Below are positions 26,571 through 36,078 of a stretch of DNA of 64,000 bases, piece after piece. Position 1 is the stretch's first letter, and each line of letters begins with the position of its first letter. The notes below the pieces were generated by a model. It had not been told where the DNA came from. It worked only from the letters and a program-made list of their open reading frames with translations, and searched no databases. The position numbers were made by a program, and so were the translations under genes. Source of the stretch: Acidobacteria bacterium OLB17 (GTDB lineage: Bacteria; Acidobacteriota; Blastocatellia; Pyrinomonadales; Pyrinomonadaceae); assembly GCA_001567505.1 (NCBI GenBank), contig LLEU01000025.1, positions 1 through 64,000 on the forward strand, read 5' to 3'.

Positions 26571-28778
26571 TTAGGTGTTCGTGCGCTCGACGGCAATGAC
26601 GCCCGGGACACTGCGAACGGCACTAATCACCTTGTCAAGGTGCTTTTTGTCGTGAACCTCGACAGTTACTTCGATAAGGCCGATATCTTCCTTCGAAACA
26701 TTTGCCCGCGCATCTCGGATGCCCGTCTTGATATCCGCGATCGCATTCGTGATGCCGGCGAGCATTCCGGTGCGGTTCTCGGTCGTTGCAAGAAGCTGCA
26801 CGGATTGGATCTCGCCATCGCGATCCTTCGCCCACTCGACCTCGACGATGCGTTCGCGATTCACCATTAGCTGACGGACGTTCTTGCAGCGTTTATTGTG
26901 GACCACAACTCCCTTACCAAGCGAGATATAGCCAATGATATCCTCGCCCCGGAGCGGGTTGCAGCACCGCGCACGCGTGACAAGAAGATTCTCGACACCC
27001 TTAACGCGAATGGCATCTTCGCCGAGGCCGATGAGACGTTTAACAGCCTTTACGCTGGCAGAGATACGCGTCTCGGCTTTCTTCTCGGGATCAAGTTCCT
27101 CGAACTTCTCGGCCCCGAGGAACTTCGAGAGGACGTTGCGCGGAAGCGTCTTGCCGTAACCGATCGATGCAAGCAGGTCTTCAGGCCGGCTCAGTCCGTA
27201 GTCGTTCGCGATCCGCTTCATCTCGGACTCATTGTTCACAAGCTTCTTTGCCGAGACCCGGAAACGCTCGGCCTCGCGTTCGAGCAGCTTTCGGCCGATA
27301 TCTACCGATTCCTGCCGCTGCTGTTCGGAGATCCAATGTCGGATGCGGTTGCGCGCTCTTGACGTTACGACGTGGTTGAGCCAATCTCTGGAGGGTTTTG
27401 AGTTCTGTGTTGTGAGGATCTCGATGACGTCGCCGTTCTGGATCTCGGTGCGAAGCGGGACAATGCGGCCGTTGATCTTTGCTCCGGTGCAGGTATCGCC
27501 GACAACCGAGTGGATCGCGTAAGCAAAATCGATCGGCGTCGAGCCTCGCGGCAGTTGGATCACCTTGCCCATCGGCGTGAACGCATATACGTCCTTCGGA
27601 AAAAGGTCTAGCTTCAGGGACTCGATAAAGTCTTCCGAATTCTCGTTCGATTCCGTCGTTTCGACAAGCGGAAGCAGGAGCTTCTCGACCGTCTTTCGCA
27701 GTTCATCGAGGCTCTCGTCATCCTCGGTCGAGCCAAGCTTGCTCTCTTTATATTTCCAGTGGGCCGCGACGCCTTCTTCGGCGATGTGGTGCATCTCTTC
27801 TGTGCGGATCTGCACCTCGAACGCCTGGCCGCTGCCGCTGATCACGGACGTGTGCAGCGAGCGGTAAAGATTGTCCCGTGGAATGGCGATCCAATCCTTG
27901 AAACGCTCCGGCACGGGCGTCCAAATGTCATGAACGACGCTAAGGGCAAGATAGCAGTATTTGCGGTCGTTCGGCGTTATGATGCGAGCCGCGATCAGGT
28001 CATATACCTGCTCGATGTAGATCTTCTGCTTTTTGAGTTTCTTCCAAAGCGAATACAGGCGTTTTACGCGGCCCTCGACCGAGACGAACGGGACATCGTT
28101 CTCGCGAAGTTTATTCTCGATCGTCTCTTTAATGCGTGCGAGCGTAGCTTCGAGTTCGGGACGGCGTGCTTCGACGATGTCGGAAAGGCGTTTGTATTCG
28201 TCGGGATGGAGATTCTTGAAAGAAAGATCCTCGAGTTCGCTTCGCATCTTACCCATTCCGAGTCGGTGCGCGATCGGAGCATAGATGTCGAGCGTTTCCT
28301 GTGAGATGCGGGCTCGTTTCTCCGGCTTTAGGTACTCCATCGTCCGCATATTGTGGAGGCGGTCGGCGAGCTTTATGAGCACGACGCGAACGTCAGTGAT
28401 CATGGCGAGCACCATTTTGCGGACGTTCTCGGCCTGCTGCCGTTCTTTGGAAAGGTCGCTGATGTGAGCGATCTTCGTAAGGCCATCGACGAGCTGTGTG
28501 ATCTCGTCGCCGAAATAGGCCTTGATCATATCGAGATCGACAAGCGTATCCTCAACAACGTCGTGAAGCAGGCCGGTCGAGACACTGACTTCGTCAAGCC
28601 GCATCTCGGCCAGTATCTGTGCGACCTCAAGCGGATGCACGAGATACGGCTCGCCGGATGCACGCTTCTGTCCCTTATGATGAAGCGCCGAGAAAAGATA
28701 GGCGCGCCGTATCAGATCGACGTCGGCGTCCGGCCGATTCGTCGTTACTGTCTCGATAACGTCCTCGATCCTGATCAT
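26571..28778 (-). CDS. relA/spoT: Bifunctional (p)ppGpp synthetase/hydrolase (RelA/SpoT homologue)
   Basis: A 735-residue long RSH protein. The N-terminal HD hydrolase domain is intact: HHKGQKRASGEPYLVHP (32-48) and LLHDVVEDT (71-79). The synthetase domain has RVKRLYSLWKKLKKQK, YDLIAARII and RSLHTSV, with FEVQIRTEEMHHIAEEG. A TGS domain follows (VYAFTPMGKVIQLPRG), then a helical and zinc-finger-like region with RCCNPLRGEDIIGY, and an ACT domain at the C-terminus. Both catalytic halves look competent, so it should make and degrade (p)ppGpp in the stringent response. Some synthetase-loop positions differ (PRDNLYRSLHT where many have NGYQSLHT). Confidence 0.96.
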   Translation of the reverse strand: MIRIEDVIETVTTNRPDADVDLIRRAYLFSALHHKGQKRASGEPYLVHPLEVAQILAEMRLDEVSVSTGLLHDVVEDTLVDLDMIKAYFGDEITQLVDGLTKIAHISDLSKERQQAENVRKMVLAMITDVRVVLIKLADRLHNMRTMEYLKPEKRARISQETLDIYAPIAHRLGMGKMRSELEDLSFKNLHPDEYKRLSDIVEARRPELEATLARIKETIENKLRENDVPFVSVEGRVKRLYSLWKKLKKQKIYIEQVYDLIAARIITPNDRKYCYLALSVVHDIWTPVPERFKDWIAIPRDNLYRSLHTSVISGSGQAFEVQIRTEEMHHIAEEGVAAHWKYKESKLGSTEDDESLDELRKTVEKLLLPLVETTESNENSEDFIESLKLDLFPKDVYAFTPMGKVIQLPRGSTPIDFAYAIHSVVGDTCTGAKINGRIVPLRTEIQNGDVIEILTTQNSKPSRDWLNHVVTSRARNRIRHWISEQQRQESVDIGRKLLEREAERFRVSAKKLVNNESEMKRIANDYGLSRPEDLLASIGYGKTLPRNVLSKFLGAEKFEELDPEKKAETRISASVKAVKRLIGLGEDAIRVKGVENLLVTRARCCNPLRGEDIIGYISLGKGVVVHNKRCKNVRQLMVNRERIVEVEWAKDRDGEIQSVQLLATTENRTGMLAGITNAIADIKTGIRDARANVSKEDIGLIEVTVEVHDKKHLDKVISAVRSVPGVIAVERTNT

Positions 28779-28824
28779 ACGGCTCTACCTCGGGAAGGCC
28801 CCTAACCTGCCTTCATACGAGGTG

Positions 28825-28859
28825 AAAAAAAAAGTGCCCATCTAATTGTAAATGGGCAC
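28825..28859 (-). terminator. Strong intrinsic terminator after the Ton/Exb operon
   Basis: GTGCCCAT (28834-28841) and ATGGGCAC (28852-28859) form a perfect 8-bp stem. On the minus strand it is followed by nine T residues (complement of 28825-28833). It ends the operon that runs from tonB to the lipoprotein gene. Confidence 0.88.
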
Positions 28860-28892
28860 CTCACTAAATTGGAAGAAAAATCGTTTGACCGA

Positions 28893-29954
28893 CTATTTAT
28901 TTGCGTTCGCACCGTTTGCGGCATTTGCCGCTTCGGCAGCTTCCTTGGCCGCAGCTCGCTCCTGAATGACGTTGTCGATCTGCTGCACCTTGTCGCCGAG
29001 AGCGTTCAGGGCTTCCTTGGCCGCCTCGTATTCCGCCTTCAGCTTGTCGCGGCCGGCAGTATCGCCGTTCATCTCAGCGATGCGGACCTGCTGGTTGATC
29101 AAGCTGGCCTTGTACGACCTGACCGACTGGAAGATCTTGAGCACCTCCGCAGTAAGAGCAAGCTCGACATCCGACATTGACGCAGGATCGAGCTTGGCTG
29201 CGTCCTTGACCGACTGCGGTTCGAGCGCCATTGCCTGGTCGACAAGGGCCATACCGTCCGTCGTGCACTGCTGAAGCTTTGTGAACTGGGCGGCGTCGGC
29301 AGGCTTCACATACTGATAAACCTGCTTGCCATCGCCGGCGGGAACCGTCTTCTTCGTCTCCGGAGTGTCAGAGATCTCGTTCGCACAGGTATTCTGTTTC
29401 GCCGCAAGGGCGCTGAACGCACGAGCACGAGCCGTCGGTGGATATGTTTGATCCTTCGAGACCTGTTCAAGCCACGCCTGGGCCTTATCCGGCATCTGAA
29501 TGTTGTCGTAGAGGCTGGCGATCGCACTTGCGGTCGAGTTCACAGAAGACAACGAATTGAGATACATCTTTTGGGCATCCGGCGATGTCGGGCTGGCATT
29601 ATAGGCTGCCTCGGTATCCTTCAGCTCCTTCAAATACTGCGGAAGGCTGACCTTGTAGGCATCGATCGCCTCTTGGGCCTTTGCCTTGTCCGAGCGATTG
29701 CCGATGTATTCCGAATGGAGGGTGCGGGCAAGAGAGAGCTGCGCCGTACGGCCCTCGAGGGTCTCACCTTCCGGGTCAAGCGATGCGGCATACCTGAAAC
29801 GCTCCTCGGCCTCGGGGAACTTACGGTCCTTGTAGGCCTTTGCACCGTCCACGAGGTTCTTACGCGCCATCACGCGATTATAAAAGGAGCAGCCGGAGCC
29901 GAGTGAAATCATCACTACGACAACTGCGAAAACTCCTAAACGAGAGATTCTCAT
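28893..29954 (-). CDS. TPR-like lipoprotein of the TonB-ExbB-ExbD operon
   Basis: A 353-residue lipoprotein from the ATG at 29954 with signal VFAVVVVMISLGSGC (lipobox LGSGC). TPR-like helical pairs follow (for example AKAYKDRKFPEAEERFRYAA). The C-terminal third is charged helix ending in an Ala/Asn-rich tail. It lies 115 bases after the second exbD and is closed by a strong terminator, so it is the last gene of the operon. The likely location is the inner leaflet of the outer membrane or the periplasmic face of the inner membrane, where it may link the proton-driven motor to other parts. No specific function is known to me. Confidence 0.75.
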   Translation of the reverse strand: MRISRLGVFAVVVVMISLGSGCSFYNRVMARKNLVDGAKAYKDRKFPEAEERFRYAASLDPEGETLEGRTAQLSLARTLHSEYIGNRSDKAKAQEAIDAYKVSLPQYLKELKDTEAAYNASPTSPDAQKMYLNSLSSVNSTASAIASLYDNIQMPDKAQAWLEQVSKDQTYPPTARARAFSALAAKQNTCANEISDTPETKKTVPAGDGKQVYQYVKPADAAQFTKLQQCTTDGMALVDQAMALEPQSVKDAAKLDPASMSDVELALTAEVLKIFQSVRSYKASLINQQVRIAEMNGDTAGRDKLKAEYEAAKEALNALGDKVQQIDNVIQERAAAKEAAEAANAANGANANK

Positions 29955-30069
29955 TATTACACTCCAGTTAATAAGAGTCGGGGCGAACCTTCTTAAGAAA
30001 GGCCCGTCGATCAAAGATCGGCGTCCGCTTCGCACGGACACAAACGGCAAACGCCCCGTTCGATTCCTT

Positions 30070-30543
30070 CTAGTTGGCCAGGTCGTCGATCTGCAATCCG
30101 ATCGGCGAGGCTCCAGCCTGTTTAACGGCGTCGATCACCAGGACCACATCACCGTACCGCACGCTCTTTGGCGCCTTAACGAACAGCGTCCGTTCGACCT
30201 GGTTCGTGTTCTCATTAAGGACACCCGCGTCGGCACGCTGCTTGAAGACCTCGCGAAGCTTGTCAATAAGCTTCTGAGTGTCGGTAACGTCGCCGTATGG
30301 CTCGTTATTCAAGGTAACGCCCTTGGTATCCTTATTGATCGCAACGACAAGTGTGAGCGGGTTCGCCTGCACCTGAACGTTAGGTTCGTTCTTTGGCTCC
30401 GCCGGGACCTTCGCCTCAAAGCGGCTCGGTTTTAGCGGAGTGATGACCATGAAGATAACGAGCAGCACGAGCAGCACGTCGATCAACGGGGTCACGTTGA
30501 TATTTGGCCTGGCGCCGTCACCGCCGCCGGTTGACATTCCCAT
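30070..30543 (-). CDS. exbD: ExbD/TolR biopolymer transport protein 2
   Basis: A 157-residue protein: short cytoplasmic N-terminus, one membrane helix with the conserved Asp (NVTPLIDVLLVLLVIFMVI, about 15-33) and a periplasmic domain. The membrane Asp carries protons in the ExbB/ExbD or TolQ/TolR motor. It is the second of two exbD copies in tandem; two copies of unequal sequence are common in operons of this type. Confidence 0.93.
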   Translation of the reverse strand: MGMSTGGGDGARPNINVTPLIDVLLVLLVIFMVITPLKPSRFEAKVPAEPKNEPNVQVQANPLTLVVAINKDTKGVTLNNEPYGDVTDTQKLIDKLREVFKQRADAGVLNENTNQVERTLFVKAPKSVRYGDVVLVIDAVKQAGASPIGLQIDDLAN

Positions 30544-30617
30544 ATGAAACTCCTCTGTGAACGCCGCGAATGTTCAGGGCATCAGCTGCCCGGATCACCC
30601 GCCGCGGTTAGATCCCG

Positions 30618-31067
30618 TCAGCCGCCCTGCTGAGCAGGTGCTCCCTTCTTCTTATCAGCGACGAGGCCTACTTTGTCGATATCCTGCCGTCTGATCGTGT
30701 CGATCGCCTGAACGACCGTTCCATAATCCACATCTATTCCGCTCTTGATATACACGATACGCTGAGCGGGAGCCTTACCCTCCATCCTCTTCTTGATGAT
30801 GTCACCAAGCTGATCGATAGGATATTGGTCCTTGCCGATGTAGAAGTTGTTGGAATTCGGGATCGCAATTACAACTGACGACTCCTTTGCGATATCCGGA
30901 TCTTCATCCGGGCTTATCATGTCGCGCGGCAGGTTGACTGTCACGCCCGACTGAAGCAGTGGTGTCACGATCATAAAGATGATCAGCAGCACCAGCATGA
31001 TATCGACCATCGGAGTTACGTTAATTTCCGAATTGTATTCGTCGGCTCCGCCGACCTGCATACCCAT
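30618..31067 (-). CDS. exbD: ExbD/TolR biopolymer transport protein 1
   Basis: A 149-residue ExbD/TolR protein with the membrane segment INVTPMVDIMLVLLIIFMIV (14-33) containing the proton-carrying Asp, then a periplasmic domain. It follows exbB by 55 bases. The periplasmic domain differs considerably from the second copy, which suggests the two form a mixed dimer or have separate partners. Confidence 0.94.
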   Translation of the reverse strand: MGMQVGGADEYNSEINVTPMVDIMLVLLIIFMIVTPLLQSGVTVNLPRDMISPDEDPDIAKESSVVIAIPNSNNFYIGKDQYPIDQLGDIIKKRMEGKAPAQRIVYIKSGIDVDYGTVVQAIDTIRRQDIDKVGLVADKKKGAPAQQGG

Positions 31068-31122
31068 AATTAACTTTCTCCTAATCCGGGCTTTTCAAAC
31101 GAAAGCCAAAACAACTGACCTC

Positions 31123-31833
31123 TTAGCCCTTCAGGCTTTTGCCACGCTGGCGGATGAAGTAATCAACGAGCTCGGAAGCCGAGTTCTCCATTTCGACACC
31201 AAAGCTTGTGACTTTGTTCGTGAAATAGTTGAAAAGCCAAACCGCGGGAACAGCCACGAGAATACCGCCGGCCGTAGTAACGAGTGCCTCAGCGATTGCA
31301 CCACCGACCGCGCCGATACCGGCCGTCTCGTTCGTTCTCAAAGCCTGGAACGCACCGATGATACCGATAACCGTACCAAAGAGTCCTACAAACGGAGCGG
31401 TCGAGCCGACCGTTGCGAGGCCTGCGAGGCCGCGTTTGAGCTCGGCCGTCTTAACGGCGATCGCACGTTCAAGGGCACGCTTTGAGGATTCCATTTCGAG
31501 ATCGGTGATCTCGGAATTGCTCTGATGAGCCGAGAACTCCTTAAGGCCCGAGGAGACGACCATCGCAAGGTGCGAATCTTTGTGGCGGTCGCTGATATTG
31601 ATCGCCTCATCGATGTTGCTAGTCTTGAGCGCCTGAGCGACCTTCGGGGCATACTGCCTGGATTGGGTCTTTGCCTTGTTGTAGGTGAGCCATCGTTCAA
31701 TACCGACCGCGATCATATAGACCGACTGGATAAGCAGAACGATAACCACGCCCCAACCGGGGATCGTCAAGCTGTGCACGATATCGTAGAGGCCGAATGA
31801 AATGCCTCCCTCGAACATCATAAAAAGTGTCAT
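31123..31833 (-). CDS. exbB: MotA/TolQ/ExbB proton channel
   Basis: A 236-residue membrane protein with three helices (about 13-36, 130-152, 170-190). The pore-lining segments TVGSTAPFVGLFGTVIGI and GAIAEALVTTAGGILVAVPA match ExbB/TolQ. A GGAGG site precedes the ATG. It provides the proton-conducting stator for the energy transducer encoded just upstream. Confidence 0.94.
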   Translation of the reverse strand: MTLFMMFEGGISFGLYDIVHSLTIPGWGVVIVLLIQSVYMIAVGIERWLTYNKAKTQSRQYAPKVAQALKTSNIDEAINISDRHKDSHLAMVVSSGLKEFSAHQSNSEITDLEMESSKRALERAIAVKTAELKRGLAGLATVGSTAPFVGLFGTVIGIIGAFQALRTNETAGIGAVGGAIAEALVTTAGGILVAVPAVWLFNYFTNKVTSFGVEMENSASELVDYFIRQRGKSLKG

Positions 31834-31955
31834 AGTTTTTCCTCCAAAAAGAAATCGAAGATATTTTTACTCTGTACTTTTGCAGAAATCTGCGGGAGCC
31901 GCGCTTGAACAGCGTCAGGAGCGGCGTCCCGCAATGTTTCGCCAATTACCGCAGA

Positions 31956-32768
31956 TTACGGATTGAACGTGTACCGGATAACACCGGAAACCTTTACCGG
32001 CTGCCCCGAGAGCAGCGTCGGGCTGAATTTTGAGCGTCGGGCAGCATCAACGGCAGCCTGGACGAGCAGCGGATTGCCGCCTGCGGGCGTCGCCGAAACG
32101 ACGTTGCCGTGCTCATCTATCAGGACCTGTACCGTTACGGTACCGGATGCCCGCATTGCACGAGCCGTTGCCGGATAACGAGGCTGAACCAGGTTCACTG
32201 CCTTACCGTTAAGAACACCGCCCGAAACGGTCTTCGGCACCGGCTTCGGTGTCGGCTTCGGCGGCGGAGCGCCGAGCTCGTCATCGCCGTCTGCGGCCCC
32301 ATTCGGCGTCTTTCCGTCGCCGAAGGTGTTCGTCGTTCCCTGAACCGCACCCTGTCCACGCTGAACGGTCGCAGCAAGGTTCGTCACGTCCCGGTCTCCC
32401 TGCATCGTCTTTACGTTCTCACGCATTGCGACGAAGTTCTTCTTTGCCGTCTCGATCGGTGGCGGCTTCTCCGGCGGCGTCGAGTTGATATTCGCGATCA
32501 ACTCCTTACGGATATCGACATCCGGAGCGCGTTTTTGTTCCGGCTGTTTTTCCTCTTTTGGCGGCGGAGCTTCGTCAGGCGGCGGCGGAGCGACCAGAGC
32601 GGTAAGCTCCAGGTCCCCGGTGCCCATTCCATAGTCCTTGCCAAAAAGGCTGACGGTCGTGCCCGTCACCAACCCGGCCAAAACCAAGACGAAGAACACC
32701 AGGAATAGCGCTCCTTTGCGTCGGTTCTCGGGCGAGTTGTTTTTTGATTCAACTAATTGATCAAGCAT
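31956..32768 (-). CDS. tonB: Energy transducer TonB
   Basis: A 270-residue TonB protein from the ATG at 32768, preceded by GGAGG. It has a basic N-terminus, one membrane helix (about 20-42), a Pro-rich spacer with Lys/Glu/Pro runs, and the C-terminal TonB domain (LVQPRYPATARAMRASGTV, then RSKFSPTLLSGQPVKVSG). TonB transmits inner-membrane energy to outer-membrane transporters. It is first in a five-gene unit with exbB, two exbD and a lipoprotein. No TonB-dependent receptor gene lies in the window apart from a plug-like segment inside the alpha-2-macroglobulin. Confidence 0.92.
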   Translation of the reverse strand: MLDQLVESKNNSPENRRKGALFLVFFVLVLAGLVTGTTVSLFGKDYGMGTGDLELTALVAPPPPDEAPPPKEEKQPEQKRAPDVDIRKELIANINSTPPEKPPPIETAKKNFVAMRENVKTMQGDRDVTNLAATVQRGQGAVQGTTNTFGDGKTPNGAADGDDELGAPPPKPTPKPVPKTVSGGVLNGKAVNLVQPRYPATARAMRASGTVTVQVLIDEHGNVVSATPAGGNPLLVQAAVDAARRSKFSPTLLSGQPVKVSGVIRYTFNP

Positions 32769-33173
32769 CTTAATCCTCCATTCTGCCTCTGGTGCCAAAC
32801 TCGAGGTCAACGGTCACGAAACGTTTTCAAACCTTTGATGAAGTCACATCCACCGTCGTTGCTGCCTATAAAGATCCATGGCAGGCGAACGAGGCAATAT
32901 CTCAATTGTTTAGACCGATGGGCTTCGTAATATTAAGCGAGGGGCAACTTCCGCGTCGAGCCGGTCGCCTGACTTCGTAATACGTAAAAGCCGACACTTG
33001 TCGCACAAACTGCGAGACCAAGGTTCGAGCTAAACAAACTTTCTAATTGACCAGCAACGAAGCAAAGTCTAAAAGTTTAGAGCCCCAAAGTCAAGATGAA
33101 CTTGTGTTTTTTACCCGAAATGTTGATGTTTTCTCGAAATAAAATATCTCGAACCCCAAAACCCTTGAAAATA
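32769..33173. other. Intergenic region between tonB and secF, nothing clear inside
   Basis: 405 bases without a supported gene. It is more AT-rich than the coding parts, especially 33080-33170, and must hold the tonB promoter (minus strand) and the end of the sec transcript. A TTGACC on the minus strand (complement near 32803-32808) has only a poor -10 partner. A 62-codon plus-strand frame at 32792 has no features of a protein. Confidence 0.5.
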
Positions 33174-34265
33174 CTATCTCGTAACCGGCCGACGGGTCAC
33201 CGATCTCCGCGAAGACGATGCCAATTTCTCGCCTTTTGCTGCCGGGGCGAGCACGTCCTTGATCTTCGAATCGCCGAGCTTTGACTGCCACCAGATCGCG
33301 ATCGGGCTGGCGATAGCGATCGTCGAATAGCAGCCGAGCGTCAGGCCGACGAGCAGTGCAAGCGAAAAGCTGCGTAGCACCTCTCCGCCGAACAGAACGA
33401 GAGCGAGCACCGACAAGATGACCAAGCCGGCCGTAATGACGGTTCGCGAAAGCGTCTGGTTGATCGAATCGTTCGTGATCTCAAAGAGCGAATCCGTTCG
33501 ACGCAGCGGCACATTCTCGCGCACGCGGTCGAAGATGACGATCGAGTCGTTCACGGAAAAACCAACGATGGTTAATACGGCGGCAATGACCGTAAGGTTT
33601 ACTTCCCACTGAAAGATCGAGAAGAAAGAAAGCACCATGATCACGTCGTGAAAAACAGCTATGACCGCGCCTGCCGCGTACGTCCAGTCGTATCGGAACG
33701 CAATGAACACAAGAATGCCCACGAGGCCCAGAAGCGTCGCAATAACGGCCTGATTTCGCAGCTGTGAGCCTGCGATCGCGCCGACGGAATCAGTACCGAT
33801 TATCTTGTAGGCCGCATCCGGCGCCGAATCAAGCGTTGCATCGCCCTCGGCAGCCTTTCCGAACGTATCGAGGGCCGATTTCACCTCTTCGCGGCCTGCC
33901 TGCACCTGGAGCGTGTGATCCTGTTCGCCGGCCGCACCACCGGCCGTTTCGCCTTCAAGAAGCGGGATCTTGATCAGAACTTCATCAGGCTTATTGGTCG
34001 ACGACTGTATGACAGGGTCTGCGACGCCCGCATTATTGAGCGCATCGCGGATCTCGTCATCGGAGGGACGATTACGGAATTTTGCGGTAACGATCGTTCC
34101 GCCCTTAAAATCGACTCCCATATTGAAGGAGTCCGTGCCGCCCGGCACGAGTTCACGCCCGACAGCCGAAATAAGGCCGGCGACCATAATTGCGATCGAA
34201 ATACCGATGAAGATCCGTCGGCGGCGAAGCCAATCAAAACGGATATTGTCAAAAGGATTTAACAT
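33174..34265 (-). CDS. secF: Protein translocase subunit SecF
   Basis: A 363-residue RND-type membrane protein with six helices. The N-terminal helix is followed by the periplasmic domain starting FNMGVDFKGGTIV, and the later motif VGFSVNDSIVIFDRVRENV (about 231-249) is the SecF signature. Together with SecD it uses the proton gradient to pull proteins out of the Sec channel. It is last in the order tgt-yajC-secD-secF, with 78 bases between secD and secF. Confidence 0.97.
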   Translation of the reverse strand: MLNPFDNIRFDWLRRRRIFIGISIAIMVAGLISAVGRELVPGGTDSFNMGVDFKGGTIVTAKFRNRPSDDEIRDALNNAGVADPVIQSSTNKPDEVLIKIPLLEGETAGGAAGEQDHTLQVQAGREEVKSALDTFGKAAEGDATLDSAPDAAYKIIGTDSVGAIAGSQLRNQAVIATLLGLVGILVFIAFRYDWTYAAGAVIAVFHDVIMVLSFFSIFQWEVNLTVIAAVLTIVGFSVNDSIVIFDRVRENVPLRRTDSLFEITNDSINQTLSRTVITAGLVILSVLALVLFGGEVLRSFSLALLVGLTLGCYSTIAIASPIAIWWQSKLGDSKIKDVLAPAAKGEKLASSSRRSVTRRPVTR

Positions 34266-34343
34266 CTTGAATCACTAACGCTGCGGGAGCCGGACCGACC
34301 GTTGTCGGCCGTCGCGGCAACCCGCAAAAATACACCTTTTAGA

Positions 34344-36041
34344 TTAGATACTCAGCCTGTCCATTTTCGGCCGCAGGCTCAGCTCCCAATTAAATATCGT
34401 TCTCGACACGAAAACGGCCGTAAACAGGTTGATAAGCAGGCCAAGGATAAGCGTGACAGCAAATCCGCGGATCGGGCCCGCACCGCCGGCCATATACAAG
34501 ATCACGGATGAGATGATCGTTGTGATATGCGTGTCGATGATCGTTACGAAGGCCCGATCGAACCCGAGGTCGATCGACGTCGGGATATCAAAACCGGCCT
34601 TCAGCTCTTCGCGAATACGCTCGAAAATAAGCACGTTCGAGTCCACCGCCATACCGATACCCAAGATCAGGCCGGCGATGCCCGGAAGCGTGAGCGTAGA
34701 ACGGATCAGGACCAGGGCCGCGACCGTCAATAGCATATTCAGGACGAGCGCAACCACTGCGTTAACGCCCGATCCGCGATAGTAGAACAGCATAAATACG
34801 ATCACGAGAGCGAGGCCGCCGAGCGAAGCCTCAACACCCGAACGGATCGAGTCCGCGCCGAGGCTCGGCCCGACCGTCCTTTCTTCTTGATAGATGATCT
34901 TTGCAGGTAATGCTCCGGATTTCAGCGTAAGAGCAAGGTCCTCGGCCGATTCCTTCGTGAACTTGCCGGAGATCTCGCCGCTGTCGAAGATCTGCGATTT
35001 GATGAACGCGGCGGATTTGACCTCGTCATTAAGGACGACGGCCATATAGTTATTGATGTTCTTGCCCGTCCACTCGCCGAATTTCTGAGCTCCGGCGGGT
35101 TTGAACTGGAACGTGATCTGGTAGTCGCCCTGTGCACCTGTTCGCGAGACCGCCTCGGCATTTCGAAGCTCGCTGCCGTCCACGACCGCCGGATACTCGA
35201 CAACAACGTAGCTTGTTGGGGCCTTTTGGTCCGGCGTCCTTCCGGCCGCGGTCGGTTCGTCACGTTCGGCGTACGGCAGGATCTTCCTGTTCGCGGGAAC
35301 TGTTCCGCCGAGCGAGGCCTTTGCGGCGTCGATCGTCGGGTACGTGGTCACAGGTGACGGGTTCGGTGCGCTGACGATCTTCATCAACGCAAGGTTCGAT
35401 TCTGCGCCGATGAGGGCCTTGACACGCTCGGGATCATCAACACCGGGCATCTGAAGCAGGATCTGGCCGGAGGTCGGCGAACCTTGATTCTGGAGCGTCG
35501 GTTCCTTGACGCCGTAAGTATTGATGCGGCTTTCGATGATCTTCTTCGCCTGCGAGACGGCATCGACCTTCAGGACGTTCTGCGCGGCCGCACCAAGCGT
35601 CCACGTTATCGTCGAACCGGAACGCGTCTCATTCCAGTTCTGAAGATCTACCTTCTTCTTGACAGCTTCGGCAACGGTATCAAGATTCGTTCCGTCGGCA
35701 AGCGTCACGCTAAAGCTGTAGTTCCCGTTCTCGGCGACGATCGAGCTGTTCGCGACCGTGAGTTTCGGGTCGGTGTGGTCTCCGATCGCCGAAAGCGATG
35801 CCTGAGCGTTATTCTCGGTCATCGTCTTCAGGTAATCGTCAAGCTTTACACGCATCACGAGATGCGAACCGCCCTTCAAGTCGAGGCCGAGATTGATATT
35901 CTCGGCAAGGTTCGCCTTGATGCCTTCCCAGGTAAAGTCAGCCGACGTCGGCATACGACGCGGTCCGAACACCAAATAAACTCCGATCAGCGTTATGGCG
36001 ATAATGACGCCCGTCCTGATCCACAAACCCGTTCTATTCAT
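34344..36041 (-). CDS. secD: Protein translocase subunit SecD
   Basis: A 565-residue SecD with one N-terminal helix (about 10-28), the periplasmic P1 domain starting LGLDLKGGSHLVMRVKLD, and five C-terminal helices. The motif GIGMAVDSNVLIFERIREEL and the TTIISSVILYMAGG region match SecD. It is 37 bases downstream of yajC. Confidence 0.97.
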   Translation of the reverse strand: MNRTGLWIRTGVIIAITLIGVYLVFGPRRMPTSADFTWEGIKANLAENINLGLDLKGGSHLVMRVKLDDYLKTMTENNAQASLSAIGDHTDPKLTVANSSIVAENGNYSFSVTLADGTNLDTVAEAVKKKVDLQNWNETRSGSTITWTLGAAAQNVLKVDAVSQAKKIIESRINTYGVKEPTLQNQGSPTSGQILLQMPGVDDPERVKALIGAESNLALMKIVSAPNPSPVTTYPTIDAAKASLGGTVPANRKILPYAERDEPTAAGRTPDQKAPTSYVVVEYPAVVDGSELRNAEAVSRTGAQGDYQITFQFKPAGAQKFGEWTGKNINNYMAVVLNDEVKSAAFIKSQIFDSGEISGKFTKESAEDLALTLKSGALPAKIIYQEERTVGPSLGADSIRSGVEASLGGLALVIVFMLFYYRGSGVNAVVALVLNMLLTVAALVLIRSTLTLPGIAGLILGIGMAVDSNVLIFERIREELKAGFDIPTSIDLGFDRAFVTIIDTHITTIISSVILYMAGGAGPIRGFAVTLILGLLINLFTAVFVSRTIFNWELSLRPKMDRLSI

Positions 36042-36078
36042 TGGTCAAAATACTTGTGATCCAAAATTTACGGCCGCT

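Noticed and set aside
32792..32980. 62-codon frame in the tonB/secF gap
   Set aside because: No ribosome-binding site, no recognisable features and it overlaps the tonB leader.
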